A stretch of 64,000 nucleotides of DNA from Microvelia longipes. Taxonomy: Eukaryota > Arthropoda > Insecta > Hemiptera > Veliidae. A program made the translations under genes and the position numbers. Location of the stretch: positions 27,304,342 to 27,368,341 of the forward strand of contig JACMZG010001863.1 of the NCBI GenBank assembly GCA_018340805.1, given 5' to 3'. Below, piece by piece: positions 35,587-46,814 of the stretch (positions within the stretch are counted from its first letter, which is position 1; each line of letters opens with the position of its first letter). The notes beneath the pieces are model-generated. The model did no database searches. It was not told where the DNA came from and saw nothing but the letters and a program-made list of their open reading frames with translations.

Positions 35587-36240
35587 AAATTCTGGCGCGG
35601 TGGTCCGCATGTCGGGCGAATTTCCTTTGGATGCGTGTTTCCGTGCCTTTTACATTATATAAGTTTACAACTACTAAATAAATAATTCCGCGCGGTGGTC
35701 CGCTGTCGGGCGAATTTCATTTACAATGCGTGTTCCGTGCTAAACAACCCATATCATGCTTATGCAAGACCATGCCCATTGCGTGGTTCCGGTCATGCTG
35801 TCAAGCACTGCTCGTAACTCATTTTGTCTGTATTTTCCAAAGGAAATGCGCATAATTATCTAGTTGGTTGTACAAAACTATGCCTCTAAAATTAGAAGTA
35901 CGCACTATTATTTGCACTAGTTTAAAGCTTAGCTACTTATCTTTAAGCTTAGTCAGTTATCTTTAAAGGTTTTAGCGCATTTCCTTTGGAAAATACAGAC
36001 AAAATGAGTTACGAGCAGTGCTTGACAGCATGAACCGGAACCACGCAATGGGCATGGTTCTTGCATAAGCATGATATGGGTTGTTTAGCACGGAAACACG
36101 CATTGTAATGAAAATCGCCGACAGCGGACCACGCGCCGGAATTATTTATTTAGTAGTTGTAAACTTATATAATGTAAAAGGCACGGAAACACGCATCCAA
36201 AGGAAATTCGCCCGACATGCGGACCACCGCGCCAGAATTA
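35587..36240. mobile_element. Composite foldback with Pol III A-box-bearing arms
   Basis: Left arm 35590-35851 and right arm about 35972-36238 are long inverted copies (about 260 bp each) around a ~120-bp AT-rich centre. Within each arm a ~60-bp module occurs twice in direct orientation, so direct repeats are nested in inverted repeats. The module contains GCGGTGGTCCGC, GTCGGGCGAATTTC and ATGCGTGTTCCGTGC. The outer module begins TGGCGCGGTGG (35593-35603 plus; 36224-36234 minus), one mismatch from the tRNA A-box consensus TRGCNNAGTGG. The arms also share GAGTTACGAGCAGTGC and GGGTTGTTTAGCACGG (or complements). No protein frame is present. Confidence 0.85.
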
Positions 36241-36495
36241 TTTTCTAGTTGTAAATTATATTGGGTAAAAAAATGGTAAAAAATTATTGTCCCTAGGATT
36301 TGAACCAGGTACTCTGGGTTTGAGTGCTCGCATCCAAAGGAAATTCGCCCGACATGCGGACCACGCGCCAGAATTATTTTCTAGTTGTAAACTTATATTA
36401 AGTAAAAAAAAACAATAAAAATTATCGACCCTTCCAGGATGTGAACCCAGGTACCTTGAGTTTGAGTGGTCGTATTGACTCCGGACCACTGGCAT
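36196..36495 (-). mobile_element. Two tandem tRNA-derived SINE heads
   Basis: On the minus strand an A-box-like TGGCGCGTGG (36361-36370) is followed about 54 bases later by a B box GGTTCAAATCC (36296-36306). A second B box GGTTCACATCC lies at 36437-36447, with an A-box-like TGCCAGTGG upstream (36486-36494). Both B boxes fit the GGTTCRANNCC consensus closely and sit in T-arm-like contexts. The downstream AT-rich body (CAACTAGAAAATAATTC) is shared, so the block is a tandem duplication of about 135 bp. The heads are fused to the outer module of the composite foldback. This is the clearest Pol III-type promoter material in the window. Confidence 0.7.
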
Positions 36496-36960
36496 TCAAC
36501 TCAGAGGCCCAAAAAACATTGAAAACGACACCCTACTCGAAATTTATTTTTCAACGACCGTAATTTTGGTTTTTTTAATTTTTGTGGTTTTTTCGACTTT
36601 TTGGTCACTTAAAGTGGTCGTATCGACTTCGGACCCGTTTCATTCGATTCAGCGCCCAAAAATACATAGAAAACGACACCCTACTCGAAATTTATTTTTT
36701 ATCGACCTAATTTTGGTTTTCGGTCATTTACAATGGTTTTTTCGATTTTTAGGTCACTTAGAGTGGTCGTATCGACTTCGGACCGGTTTCATTCGATTCA
36801 GCGTCTCAAAAACATAATATTGACCTTTTTTCGCGGCAAAAAATATTAACCCTGAATTTTGCCGATTTTTTGAAAATTTCGCTGAGTCAGCAAACCGGGT
36901 TGATGACGTCACAAAAACCTGGTTTTCAAGGGGTTCGTGTCCTCCCAAAGGTTGATTTTT
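36463..36960 (-). repeat. R148 array, three tandem ~148-bp units plus leader
   Basis: Cores of the form AGTGGTCGTATCGACTTCGG recur at about 36465 (diverged), 36613 and 36761, a spacing of 148-149 bp. Between cores lie CGACACCCTACTCGAAATTT (twice) and TTTTTCGA/TAATTTTGGTTTT blocks. The distal leader 36835-36945 (complement includes AACCAGGTTTTTGTGACGTC) is shared with the copies at 3.5 kb and 21.2 kb. Read on the minus strand, the order is leader, units, tRNA-like end. The unit core resembles the left half of the adjacent tRNA-like head, so units may have arisen by duplication of part of a SINE. Confidence 0.8.
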
Positions 36961-37028
36961 GTACCAAGTTTGGTTAAAAAATATTAATCCGTTCGAAAGA
37001 TAGAGTGTTTACAAGAAAGTGTCTAGAA

Positions 37029-37213
<185 letters not shown>

Positions 37214-37218
<5 letters not shown>

Positions 37219-37345
37219 GGCGAAATTTTTTTTTTCGTTATCAGGACCTCTGAAACGGATTTGTGTCGTGTCGAGGTTCGAATTCCGCCATGACGCCTAT
37301 CCCATTAGGCGAATTTTCAAAAGGAAATTCGCTAAAACGCGAAAC
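37214..37345 (+). mobile_element. tRNA-like SINE fragment with perfect B box
   Basis: GGTTCGAATTCC (37275-37286) matches the Pol III B-box consensus exactly and is preceded by an anticodon-arm-like ACGGATTTGTGTCGTG. The following GGCGAATTTTCAAAAGGAAA then TTCGCTAAAACGCG resembles, loosely, the GCGAATTTCCTTTGG module of the foldback. No A box was found upstream, which is occupied by the (AT)n tract, so the head is truncated. Confidence 0.6.
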
Positions 37346-39182
37346 TAAATCACTTAAATATAATCAGAGTAAGAACAATTAACTAATTTTTAAACCGTCC
37401 GACGTAATGTTTTGCAAAAAAGGCTCTTTTAGGCACATAGTAGTTTTAGGTCGTAAATTACCGCACATGTTTGTAATGTTCTATAAAAAATAATTAGAAA
37501 AAAATAGTATGAAGTTAAAAAATGTAATCAAAACAAACCTTTTTTAAGAATGATGGGATCTTCAACATCCCTTGAAAAATTCCAAATTTTATTGATCATT
37601 TCAAAATATCTAGCTATGTATGCTGTGATTATAAAAGTACTCAAAGCAAAAAAGATTTCGAGTTCTCAACAAATAAGTTCATTTGGTTTTATGCATATTT
37701 AGATCAAACGCAAGATAAGTTCTTTAACCTGAAGTAATTTCAACTGTTGTTGGTATGCTAGTTCTAACCGTACGCAGTTTTATTTAGTTTAAGTTTGATA
37801 GTTTAGTTTTAGTAGTATATAGTTTTATATGTTGCTGTATACTTTAGGCCTGATCTCTGTAAGTTCAGTGTGCAACTGTTGTAAAATTATATTATTCGTT
37901 AGAAATAACACAGATACTAAACTAAACTTCAATAATATAAATAAGATACAATTCTAGGCATGTCTAATGTAACTTTTTTAAACAAATCTTTTATACGTAT
38001 TATTATGTTAATTAAAAATATCAGTTTATTTTTATAACTTACAAATTATTTCAAAAAAATAATAATAACGTAATACGATTGACCTAAAATTCAAATAATT
38101 CAATTATTTTTAATAGAACATCTTGCTTGAATAGATAGCTTCATTCAGAAAATCAATACAGACATTTTTTAAGATTCTAGATCAATCACGTTTTACAACT
38201 GTTATAAAGTTAATTATAGGCTGGGAATAATAATGATAGAATCCTATATTATGATATCACAACGGGAAATAAAAACACCGAGTGTGAGAACTCATATAAT
38301 AATAGATTTTAAATTATTTATTTAGTGTACCACAAATACTCTCTAATCTTACAAAAATTAAGGGATAATTTAATTGAAATAAATAATATTTACACTTAAA
38401 AGTTTTTAATAAAATAAACTTATAGCATTTAAGTTCAAATAAAAAAATATAATTATTAATATTTTTTAAATTAAGGCTCTGCTATCAGTGCCTTTTTTGA
38501 GTTCCCGATATAATTTCGATTTTCTTTGTTGTAGAAACATAAAATTTTGAACACATGGTCAAAATATACTACCATATATAGTAATGGTTCTAGCGACTTC
38601 TGATTTACGATTTCATACTTAGATAGTCAACTTTTTTACTCTTCGTTTAAAAAAAGTCAATTTAACGACGCTAGATGCAAGTTTCAATGAGGACCATATT
38701 AAATTTGGTGCAATTCTAATAATTATTGTGGCCGAAGTTAAAGTAAGGGTGTGTAACGTCTCGAGGTCAAAAAGCAGAATGTATCAAGTAAAAAGAGATA
38801 TGATAACGACGATAATTTAAGTCAATTGAAATAAATACTAATTACAACCGAAATTAAAAAATTTGCATTTTGAGCAGATGATTTTTCCCCCTAAGAGGCA
38901 AGTATACCCTTAAGCACAATAGGATGTATGAGTGACGTTTGCTAGAATGGTCTTGAATATTTTAAACTTTGAAATACTTTACGTTTCGAATGTTTAGGAT
39001 TAATCCAATTTGTTTCGTCTTTTTACTCGGTAAAATGAGATTAAACACTTTTTAGTAAAATGCAAGATAATAAATAAAAAATAATCCAGAAAAGTAAACT
39101 TTGTTATGTTCAATACAGTTAGTAGATGAGTTTTGAGATACAACAAAACATGAAGTTTAGTTTGATGTGGCTTAGAAACATA
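37346..39182. other. AT-rich non-coding stretch
   Basis: Nothing recognisable was seen on either strand. Confidence 0.4.
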
Positions 39183-39300
39183 CTATATGTTAAAGAGTGA
39201 AGGCCCTAAGGTGTCGACCTGAGGGACACCCTATCTTCTACTTTTACTCTAACGACCCTAAAAGTAACATAACCCAATAACTCAAGGTAGAGCTCTTCTA
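39183..39300 (-). pseudogene. Fossil of a non-LTR retrotransposon reverse transcriptase
   Basis: On the minus strand 39186-39230 encodes GVPQVDTLGPSLFNI followed by TAG. This matches the highly conserved RVT_1 motif of LINE reverse transcriptases, GVPQGSxLGPLLF-N-I, which precedes the catalytic F-A-D-D block. Just upstream, in another frame, R-V-V-R-V-K-V-E-D fits the strand that normally precedes this motif, implying a frameshift. In-frame stops on both sides show that it is dead. Jockey- or CR1-like affiliation is inferred from the motif style, and the catalytic YADD region could not be found downstream. Confidence 0.65.
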
Positions 39301-39827
39301 AATAATTACCAAGCCTTAAACTTTACTGTTTGGCAAGTTTTAAGGTAGGACTATTCCCCCACAGTACTAGAAGGATGCTTTCCTCTCAACTTTAATCACT
39401 TTAACTTTTCCTATTAACCGCTGCTTAACATTCTACTAGTTCTTCAACCCTTTTTATTTTCTTTTTGAGATTATATACTCGTAAAAACTACTAACCTTTG
39501 GATTAAGACAAAATAAAATTGTCACAAAAATATTACGATAACATAGAGAATGTGGTCAACAATATTCAAAAGAAAGGATTAATGGAACAATTCACGTAGA
39601 AAGACGCGGAAAACAATAATAATTTTAATAGATATTTAAAATTTAGATATTATTATATTTATAATCTCAGGACTTCTAAGAAAAGCAGCATGTAGTAAGA
39701 TTTGCAACTTACAGCATTTTTTACAAAAACGTAAAGCTTAAATGTGCTGTAATACGTTAAGGTAACAATAAATTAATATTGTAATGATAATGGTATTGAA
39801 CAACTTTATTACGAATTAAATTTTAAT
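39301..39827. other. Possible further LINE decay
   Basis: The 39301-39450 stretch is slightly GC-richer and may be more of the decayed reverse transcriptase region, but no motif can be read. The rest is AT-rich. Confidence 0.3.
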
Positions 39828-40245
39828 AAAAAAATTGTTATTAATAATTAAACGTATGGTTAAGAGTATGTGCTTAGGGCCTACGTTTTTTAAATGCGCA
39901 TGTTTTTGTTATAAAAAAATGGTTACTAATAATGAAACACATGGTTAGAAATAAGTGTTCAGTGCCTACGTTTTTCAAATGCGCATGTTTTTGTTATAAA
40001 AAATGGTTATTAATAATTAAATACATGGTTAGAAATAAGTGTTCAGTGCCTACGTTTTTCAAATGCGCATTTTTTGTTATAAAAAATTGGTTATTAATAA
40101 TTAAACACATGGTTACGAATATGTGTTCAGTGCCTACGTTTTTCAAATTCGCATGTTTTTGCTATAAACATGGTTATTAACCATTTTTGTTTAAAATATC
40201 ATCCATAACCAATGGTTATGAATAAGTGTATAGTGCCTATGCAAA
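39828..40245. repeat. 84-bp tandem repeat, about 4.5 copies
   Basis: ATGGTTA-type starts at 39856, 39941, 40025 and 40109 give a period of 84-85 bp, with a degenerate fifth unit at 40212. The unit core is GTGTTCAGTGCCTACGTTTT then TCAAATGCGCATG. Because 84 is a multiple of three, an open frame of 82 codons (39932-40180) repeats a 28-residue pattern (NKCSVPTFFKCACFCYKKWL...) almost three times. The first unit breaks the frame and no signal for translation is seen, so it is treated as a satellite-like array rather than a gene. Confidence 0.9.
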
Positions 40246-41534
40246 TTTAAGCATACATTGCGTTTTTGTAAGTAATACACGTTTTACATAAAATTCCATT
40301 AAACATAATCACTTCACTAATTAACAAGATCGTTATAATGACTGGTTTATTTCTACATATAATTACGAGGAGTAGATTTAATTTTACTAATGTAGAGTTC
40401 TAAAAAATATATTTAATACTAAAACACAAAAAAACGTCGCACTAAGTATCATTTTAAGGGTCTTAAGAGATAAAAAAATGCTGATTGCCCTTGTTATGAT
40501 AATGATCTTTGACACGTTAAGGGCACCAGGTTGTAATCATTAAGTATAATGACGGTATTTTCACTCTTACCAACCTCTTTTTTTCAATACATAATGATCA
40601 AGTATAAAATTGTCTTTCTCGCATTAAGATTTTAACGATAAAGAGTTTGAACTATTAAGGAACACAGCGTCAAGAAAAGCTTTAATGCTATTATAAGACT
40701 AACTCAAGTACCAAACTTTTAAAATAGGATCGTTTGAGTTTTTTTTTCAAGATTTATGGATTGTACTGTTTTGAAGTTTAACTTTAACAAAGTTAAAACG
40801 TAAGTTTAACAAGTTGAGATTATATAAATAATAATTGGTCAGATTAAACGTAAATTCTAAAGATTTTAAGAGATTAACTTTTTTTCAAATTAAGTAGTAA
40901 ACTGAACTCTGCAGTAAAAGATTACAATTTGAAGGTAAAGAGTTATAATGCTGCTTTTAATCTAAGCGTCTGCTAGATTTATTATAAGTAAGAAATAAAT
41001 AATAATATAAATCTTACTCTAGCCTCTTTATTCTAGTCTGAAGATCAAGTCTTGCCAAATATACGTTCATAACTAAACCCTACAAAGAATCATCAAATAA
41101 AATTATTAATTTAAACATTGTAGTTTCAAATAAAGAAAAATTTTTAGTTTTGCAATACTATCGTCAGTTGTGCAGTTAAAGAAATTAAAATTCATAATAA
41201 GAAAAAAGTAAGAACTCTGTGAAAAAGATAAGAAAAACAATATGATGTTATTATTAACCTTAAACGTAATGAAACTGAAAAGAGCAATTAACTATAATAA
41301 AGGAAAGAGTAAAACTAACATTAAAATAATAAAAGAAAAACAATAGAGAAGGCATCAGCCTTTTAAATAAACGCTTTCGCGACGCAAAAGTGATGAAGAA
41401 ATAAACGACAATGAAATGTTTTCAGTTTCATGCATGGTATAATAAATTAGGTTATTTCTTAAAATTTAGAGTTAAAAAGTAACGAAGCAATTTTCTTTTG
41501 TTAATTTAAAGCTTGAAAGCTTAACGTAACACAG
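40246..41534. other. AT-rich non-coding stretch
   Basis: Nothing supportable was seen. Confidence 0.4.
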
Positions 41535-41640
41535 GTCCTACTAAGCCCCTGGCAACATTGCGGGCTTGGCCGGTCCGTGGAATCGGCCTCCTAAACCCCC
41601 TCTTCCAATCTTCCCACCGCTTCCATCATACGTACAACTA
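41535..41640. other. Isolated GC-rich island next to MITE B
   Basis: About 100 bp near 60% GC (CATTGCGGGCTTGGCCGGTC, then GTGGAATCGGCCTCC and AAACCCCCTCTTCC) interrupts AT-rich DNA. It is open in two opposite frames: plus strand MAGPWNRPPKPPLPIFPP, minus strand glycine-rich GSGGKIGRGGLGGRFHGP. Neither has a recognisable family. It could be a small exon or a fragment of a GC-rich repeat, and I cannot decide. Confidence 0.4.
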
Positions 41641-41749
41641 CGCAATTTGCTACATTTTCTTAGTGAAGAAATTCTATTATTGACCTTTTTCAATTTTAAT
41701 GAAATTTTGCTAATAAAAGAGTGGCTTAAAAATAGAAAAATTAAAAGCA

Positions 41750-42516
41750 AGGCCCGTTTCACGAAAGTACAAGTCATGCACACTACAAGTAAAGAGCTAC
41801 AAGTTTACTAATAATTGTAAGAAATTTGTTTCACTAACGTACTAAAGTAGACTGGCCATTCCAAGCGATTAAACAATTGTATTAAAAACACTAGTAGGTT
41901 ACGTTACCTTAGATATCCTAGGAAACGAGCATTCGAGTCACTATTTATTAACTATAGATTATCCCCCCAAAAAATCTTGCAAACTATTGTACAAAAACAA
42001 CTTATAAAAAATAAAAATAAATATAAGTATAAGTATTAAAATTAAGCGTTTCACGAATATCATTACAAATTATTGTTACCTGACAAGAGTTTTTTTTACA
42101 GATGTTATAATATTTTGTAAAAAATACATCAAAATATTATTAAAACCTAGTTTCATTAATGAGAGTAAATTATTTCGACTGCAATTATTTCTAAAATATG
42201 AGAAATAATATTTATAAACAACGTTTTACAAACTCACATTAAACACTAGATTACTAATAAACTTGAAAATGACTAAGTTATATATTAGTAAAATGAACTT
42301 GTGACTCAGTCTACCTAGGTTTGGACTTCGGTAGAAATAGTACAATTAATTGCTACAAGTAGTTATGTAGTTGACAAGAAAATGTAGTTAATGAGTTAGA
42401 AAAATGCTACTAATGTACAAGTGTATTCTTAGTAACAGTTGCACATTTGTCATTACAAGTTGTTTTTTTACAATTTTTGTATATACATGAAATGTAATTT
42501 CGTGAAACGGGGCCCA
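41750..42516. mobile_element. MITE family B, copy 1 (complete)
   Basis: The ends are GGCCCGTTTCACGAAA on the left (41751-41766) and TTTCGTGAAACGGGGCCC on the right (42498-42515), an inverted repeat of about 16-18 bp. The interior is ~750 bp, AT-rich and without a transposase frame. CTACAAGT-type motifs are scattered in both orientations in subterminal regions. A truncated second copy lies at 61753-62246. Shared interior blocks include GCGTTTCACGAATATCATTA and TATATTAGTAAAATGAAC. No target duplication could be read with confidence. Confidence 0.8.
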
Positions 42517-45500
42517 GATATCCTTTTATGGTCAAATGGTTGATCATGGTTTGAATATTTTAAATTTTACACTTCCCTCTATCTCTTAAAAGAATAAATT
42601 GAATGGCACAACTTCAGGGCTCTATGGGTTCCATTAAAGTCCTCTACTAAGGTTTAATTTATGCGTTGAAGAAATACGTTTTTACAATGCGTGGTAATAA
42701 TATTATTTCTAGTGGGAATCATTTTATGAATGAACAAAAGTTAAAAAATCAACTACTAAATTGTTTAATACAAAACATACATTATATTGCGTCTTTTATC
42801 GTAAAGTGAAATCAAAACATTATTAACCTTATTTTTCTTCATGTTATTACAATGTAATGAGTAGTAGCAGGACGCCTTTTTTTGTGTTTTTTTTCAAGAA
42901 TTACTTGGAAATTGTGGGAATATTATTTAGTGAGAACAATTTTAAGAATCAAAGACAATACTAGGCTGTAGAGAAATATCATGTTCAAAAATATAGTCTG
43001 ATACTTATTGTTAAAAATGAATATTTGAACCGATGTTGTTTACTAGAGTAAGATGTAATAAGAATCAAGATAGCAAAAATAAAGAAATAATTATATTCAA
43101 TAACTTCATTATTTCGAAACCTCTTTCTATTTCCCGTTTGCATGATAGCAGAACTGAAACAAAATAAAGGGTTACTAAAGAATATTTTGAATCAGATCAT
43201 ACTAATTCCAAGTAATATTATTTATTTTCTTTTCCTAGTATTCCAGTACTAAATACAAAACAAACTTAACAACTAAACTATCTAAAGGTTCAACGCTTTT
43301 TGTAGTTAAAACGCAATAAAAAGCGAATTCACGAATTCCAAATGTTAAAAAATTAGAAAAATAACGGCATAAATTAGAAAAATAATAAAAAATAAATAAA
43401 TAAAATAAATAAATAAAATAAATAAATAAAAATAAAATAAATTAGAAAAATAATAAAAAAGTAGAACAATAACGGTAGTTATATAGGTATCAACACATGA
43501 GTTAAATTTTAAAAATATTAAAGAATTAGCTAACGTCAATACTTGCTGTGTTTACATAACCTCTTTATTTAAAAAATATGTCTAATTGAAAAGTAATAAA
43601 GAACCTGCAACTATTTTTTTCACAAAACAAATCTTACGCCATCGAGGTTTTTAAAATTTCATCAAGGAAATCATAATTCATTGTTTAAAGGATAAATAAG
43701 ATAAATTTAAAAGGATTAGTTATAATTATTGGGTATATCATTTACTGGAATAAGTTATAAATTTGGATTAGTATTATAGTAGTAAATCTGTCTTAATTAG
43801 GTAAAAAGAGGTAGTTATACAATAGTCTAACAAATTTCCAATCCAAACATTGACCTAAAGAAAAGATGATATTTTACAAACTTTTGAAAGTTTAGTAGAA
43901 GATTTATGTCTCAGTATTCTAAATTGTTCGACACACCCGCACAAGGTTTCTGATAGGTGAATATATATGAGGATATAGGTTTTTTAACCCAATATAGCTT
44001 TTCTCTTCCATACGAAACTCGAAGATCTTTTATTATTTTTGGAAGGTACAATAACACCCTATCTTTTATAAAGGGAGTTTAAGAGCGAAGTTTCCAGGGA
44101 CGGTGTGGCAGGAGAAAATGAAGGATTTATTGTTCGGTGTTAGGAACAAGTATAGGTAAAACATATTCCCTAGACGTTATCAAAACTGTGGCTTCCCTAT
44201 AACCCTTAGAAATGATGAGAAACCTACCACCTACCGAAAAACTCTGTTATGTCTTAAAAAAAAGAAATTGTCACCCAATTTTTTAACAGTTTTTTGCTGC
44301 TACAAAGCTTACCCCTCCTTTGGGGGTAGCTAACCAATAATATCTACACGTGAACAAAAAAAGAAAGAAAATATTTTGAAATAAAATATACGATATAAAT
44401 GACCCAGTTTTTATTACAACAATATAGAATCAATATTTTTCATTTTTTTTCTCATCTTTTAAAGCAGAAAAAACTTATTTATAAAAAAGACAATATCTTG
44501 AAAAGTCCCCTTAGCCGTGATCTGGTATTCTATTCCCTCACTAGAGATTCTCAGTCCAAACTATGCACTCTGTTATTAAATAAATCTAGAATACCTACAT
44601 AAATTTTAAATTTTGTATAGTGAATGAGTCTGACCTGAGATTGTTTCCGCAAGGTTTACACTCTAATAGACTAAAACTAGTATTAAAACTCTCCGTTTTA
44701 AGACTCTGAGTGCCTCATTCATCGAGTGCTTTGGTAACACCAAAACCAGTATAATATTAAGCATTAAGTTTTCAAAACTTAACTTCGGCACATGCTTTGA
44801 TTTTTCAGTTATTCATATTGCATATATAATGCGCGAGACTTGTTCAGAAACATAATCATAACAGCTATCATGCCTCATAGATGCATTTTAGAAAATTATT
44901 GTTCTTTATCAATATTTTTTTTGCATTCATAGTTCTTATTGCTATAACCATTAAATAGCTATTGCTTCGTTTTTCTAAATGGAAAATTGATGGCATTTGA
45001 AATGATAAAGAAAATGTTTATTACTTTGTTGACTTTAAATTATATCTGAAATAAGATCGAACACAAATTATAAACTTTAAGCTCATAAACTTACTCTTCC
45101 GATTAGTTTTCTCAAATTGCTATTGACAATCTAAGTTATAATTTAGAACTAAAGTAGACATTAATTCTACAATAATATTTTAAATTAAAAATAAAAATTG
45201 CTTCAATAGTCGATAAAAATATATTTTATTTGCAATAAATATAAATGTAATGTTTACTAGTTTAGATAATATTTTATTTATTTAATTTTAAATTGGGTTA
45301 TTTTGTTATATTTTCTTTATAACATTTTCCTGGACTGGGAAAACGTTTAATCGAAGCTAGGGCTGCGGTGGCGGCCTCTTGAATTAAAGAAACCAGGGTG
45401 AAGTCCGGTTTATGAAAAAAAGGGGTTCTTTACTAAGAGGCCTATACTGAATGTAGCGGTTTTCGTTAAGGGTTTTAGGGGACTTAAGGGATCCTTTAAA

Positions 45501-46429
45501 TTCTTTGAAAAGTACTAAACTAAAATAAGGAGAAAAATCGAGAGAAAACACACTGTCTGGTTGAGCGGAAAATCTCTAGAGCTATTTTACACCGAATCAT
45601 ATATTTTTCCTTACTCCATAAACTTTAAAAATATGAAATAAGTATAAACGTGTTATTTTCACTATGGCCATGCTTCTATACTTATATAATTACACTACAT
45701 AAAACACATTAAATATTAAATTGTACTAGACATTAAGGTTGAAACCACAATTGCTATTGTTCATATTTCCTTCGGTAGTTTCTTTTTTATTTTATTGTGC
45801 TACTATTCTGCCTTTTTTTAACTCAAGACCAATAAATATTTAGCCAAAAGAAAAGAGATCATTAAAAATGTGTAATTACATTTATTTTACATTTTAAAAT
45901 TAACCGGATGAGGTCGGTTAAAATATTAACTTTTTTAAAGGAAAAAAATAAAAAAGATGCAAAAAATGTAAATTTAGAATCGCTGATGGGTTAAAAGGTT
46001 ATAAAGATTTTTATAAGTAGAATGAGCTTCTTCAAACGAGGGAGGGGGAATCTATTCCAATGGTTTGTTCGCTTGGAAACAAATGTATATGTCTAGTCAT
46101 AGCTTAGTCTAAATGTACAGTTTAGATACATGTTATAGTTTAGTCTAGCCATACTTGACAGATCATAATTTTAAATTTGATAGTAATTTATAACTTTACA
46201 GAAATGAAATAAAACAATAGCTTCATGAAATATATTACCTTAAAAAGCTACATATTTCAGGTCTAAAAAAAAAAATGTAGAGAAATATTCAGGGCTAAAA
46301 TAATTTTAACACTATATTCCCTATTTTGCTACCAGATACTCAGCTATATCTATGACACCCAGTAAGATTAAAATAAAATTAACAGCGTGCACAACTACGC
46401 TACTACTTAAAGCAATGAGTTACTAATTA
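42517..46429. other. AT-rich non-coding stretch with microsatellite
   Basis: An (AAAT)n-rich tract at 43384-43443 is flanked by direct copies of AAATTAGAAAAATAA. A hairpin TACCCC...GGGGTA lies near 44308-44326. GC-richer patches at 44080-44220 and 45325-45500 hold no readable gene. Confidence 0.45.
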
Positions 46430-46682
46430 GGAAGCACAGACTCACTAAGACTGCTAGAGCAGGAAGCACAGACTCACTAAGACTGCTAGATCAGGAAGCA
46501 CAGACTCACTAAGACTGCTAGAGCAGGAAGCACAGATTTACTAAGACTGCTAAATCAGGAAGCACAGACTCACTAAGACTGCTAGAGCAGAAGCACAGAC
46601 TCACTAAGACAGCTAGATCAGGGAAGCATTGACTCACTAAGACTGCTAGAGCAGAAGCACAGACTCACTAAGACAGCTAGAC
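46430..46682. repeat. 32-bp tandem repeat, 8 copies, with 64-bp higher-order alternation
   Basis: Units GGAAGCACAGACTCACTAAG + ACTGCTAGAGCA start at 46430, 46462, 46494, 46526, 46558, 46590, 46622 and 46654 with almost no length drift. Odd units end in TAGAGC and even units in TAGATC, AAATC or AGACT. Units six and eight also share an ACAGCTAG variant, so the array evolves partly as 64-bp dimers. Divergence is low, suggesting recent expansion or homogenisation. Confidence 0.95.
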
Positions 46683-46724
46683 TTAACATTACTTATTTGA
46701 AACAAAAACTATATAATCACTTAC

Positions 46725-46814
46725 CTGACCCATTATTAGCTTAGACAAGAGGCCCTTTATGAACAAAATTATAACAATTTTGTTGGACAACCCTTTGTAC
46801 TTGGTAGAAGGATT
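46725..46814 (-). other. Candidate 30-codon exon with ideal splice donor
   Basis: On the minus strand GAATAG|AATCC could be an acceptor, and GGTCAG|GTAAGTGAT is a near-perfect donor. The 90-bp block between is open in phase 0 and exactly 30 codons (ending LLSKLIMGQ). The acceptor has a poor pyrimidine tract and no homology is recognised. The 32-bp array lies 42 bp beyond the donor, inside what would be the intron. Confidence 0.18.
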
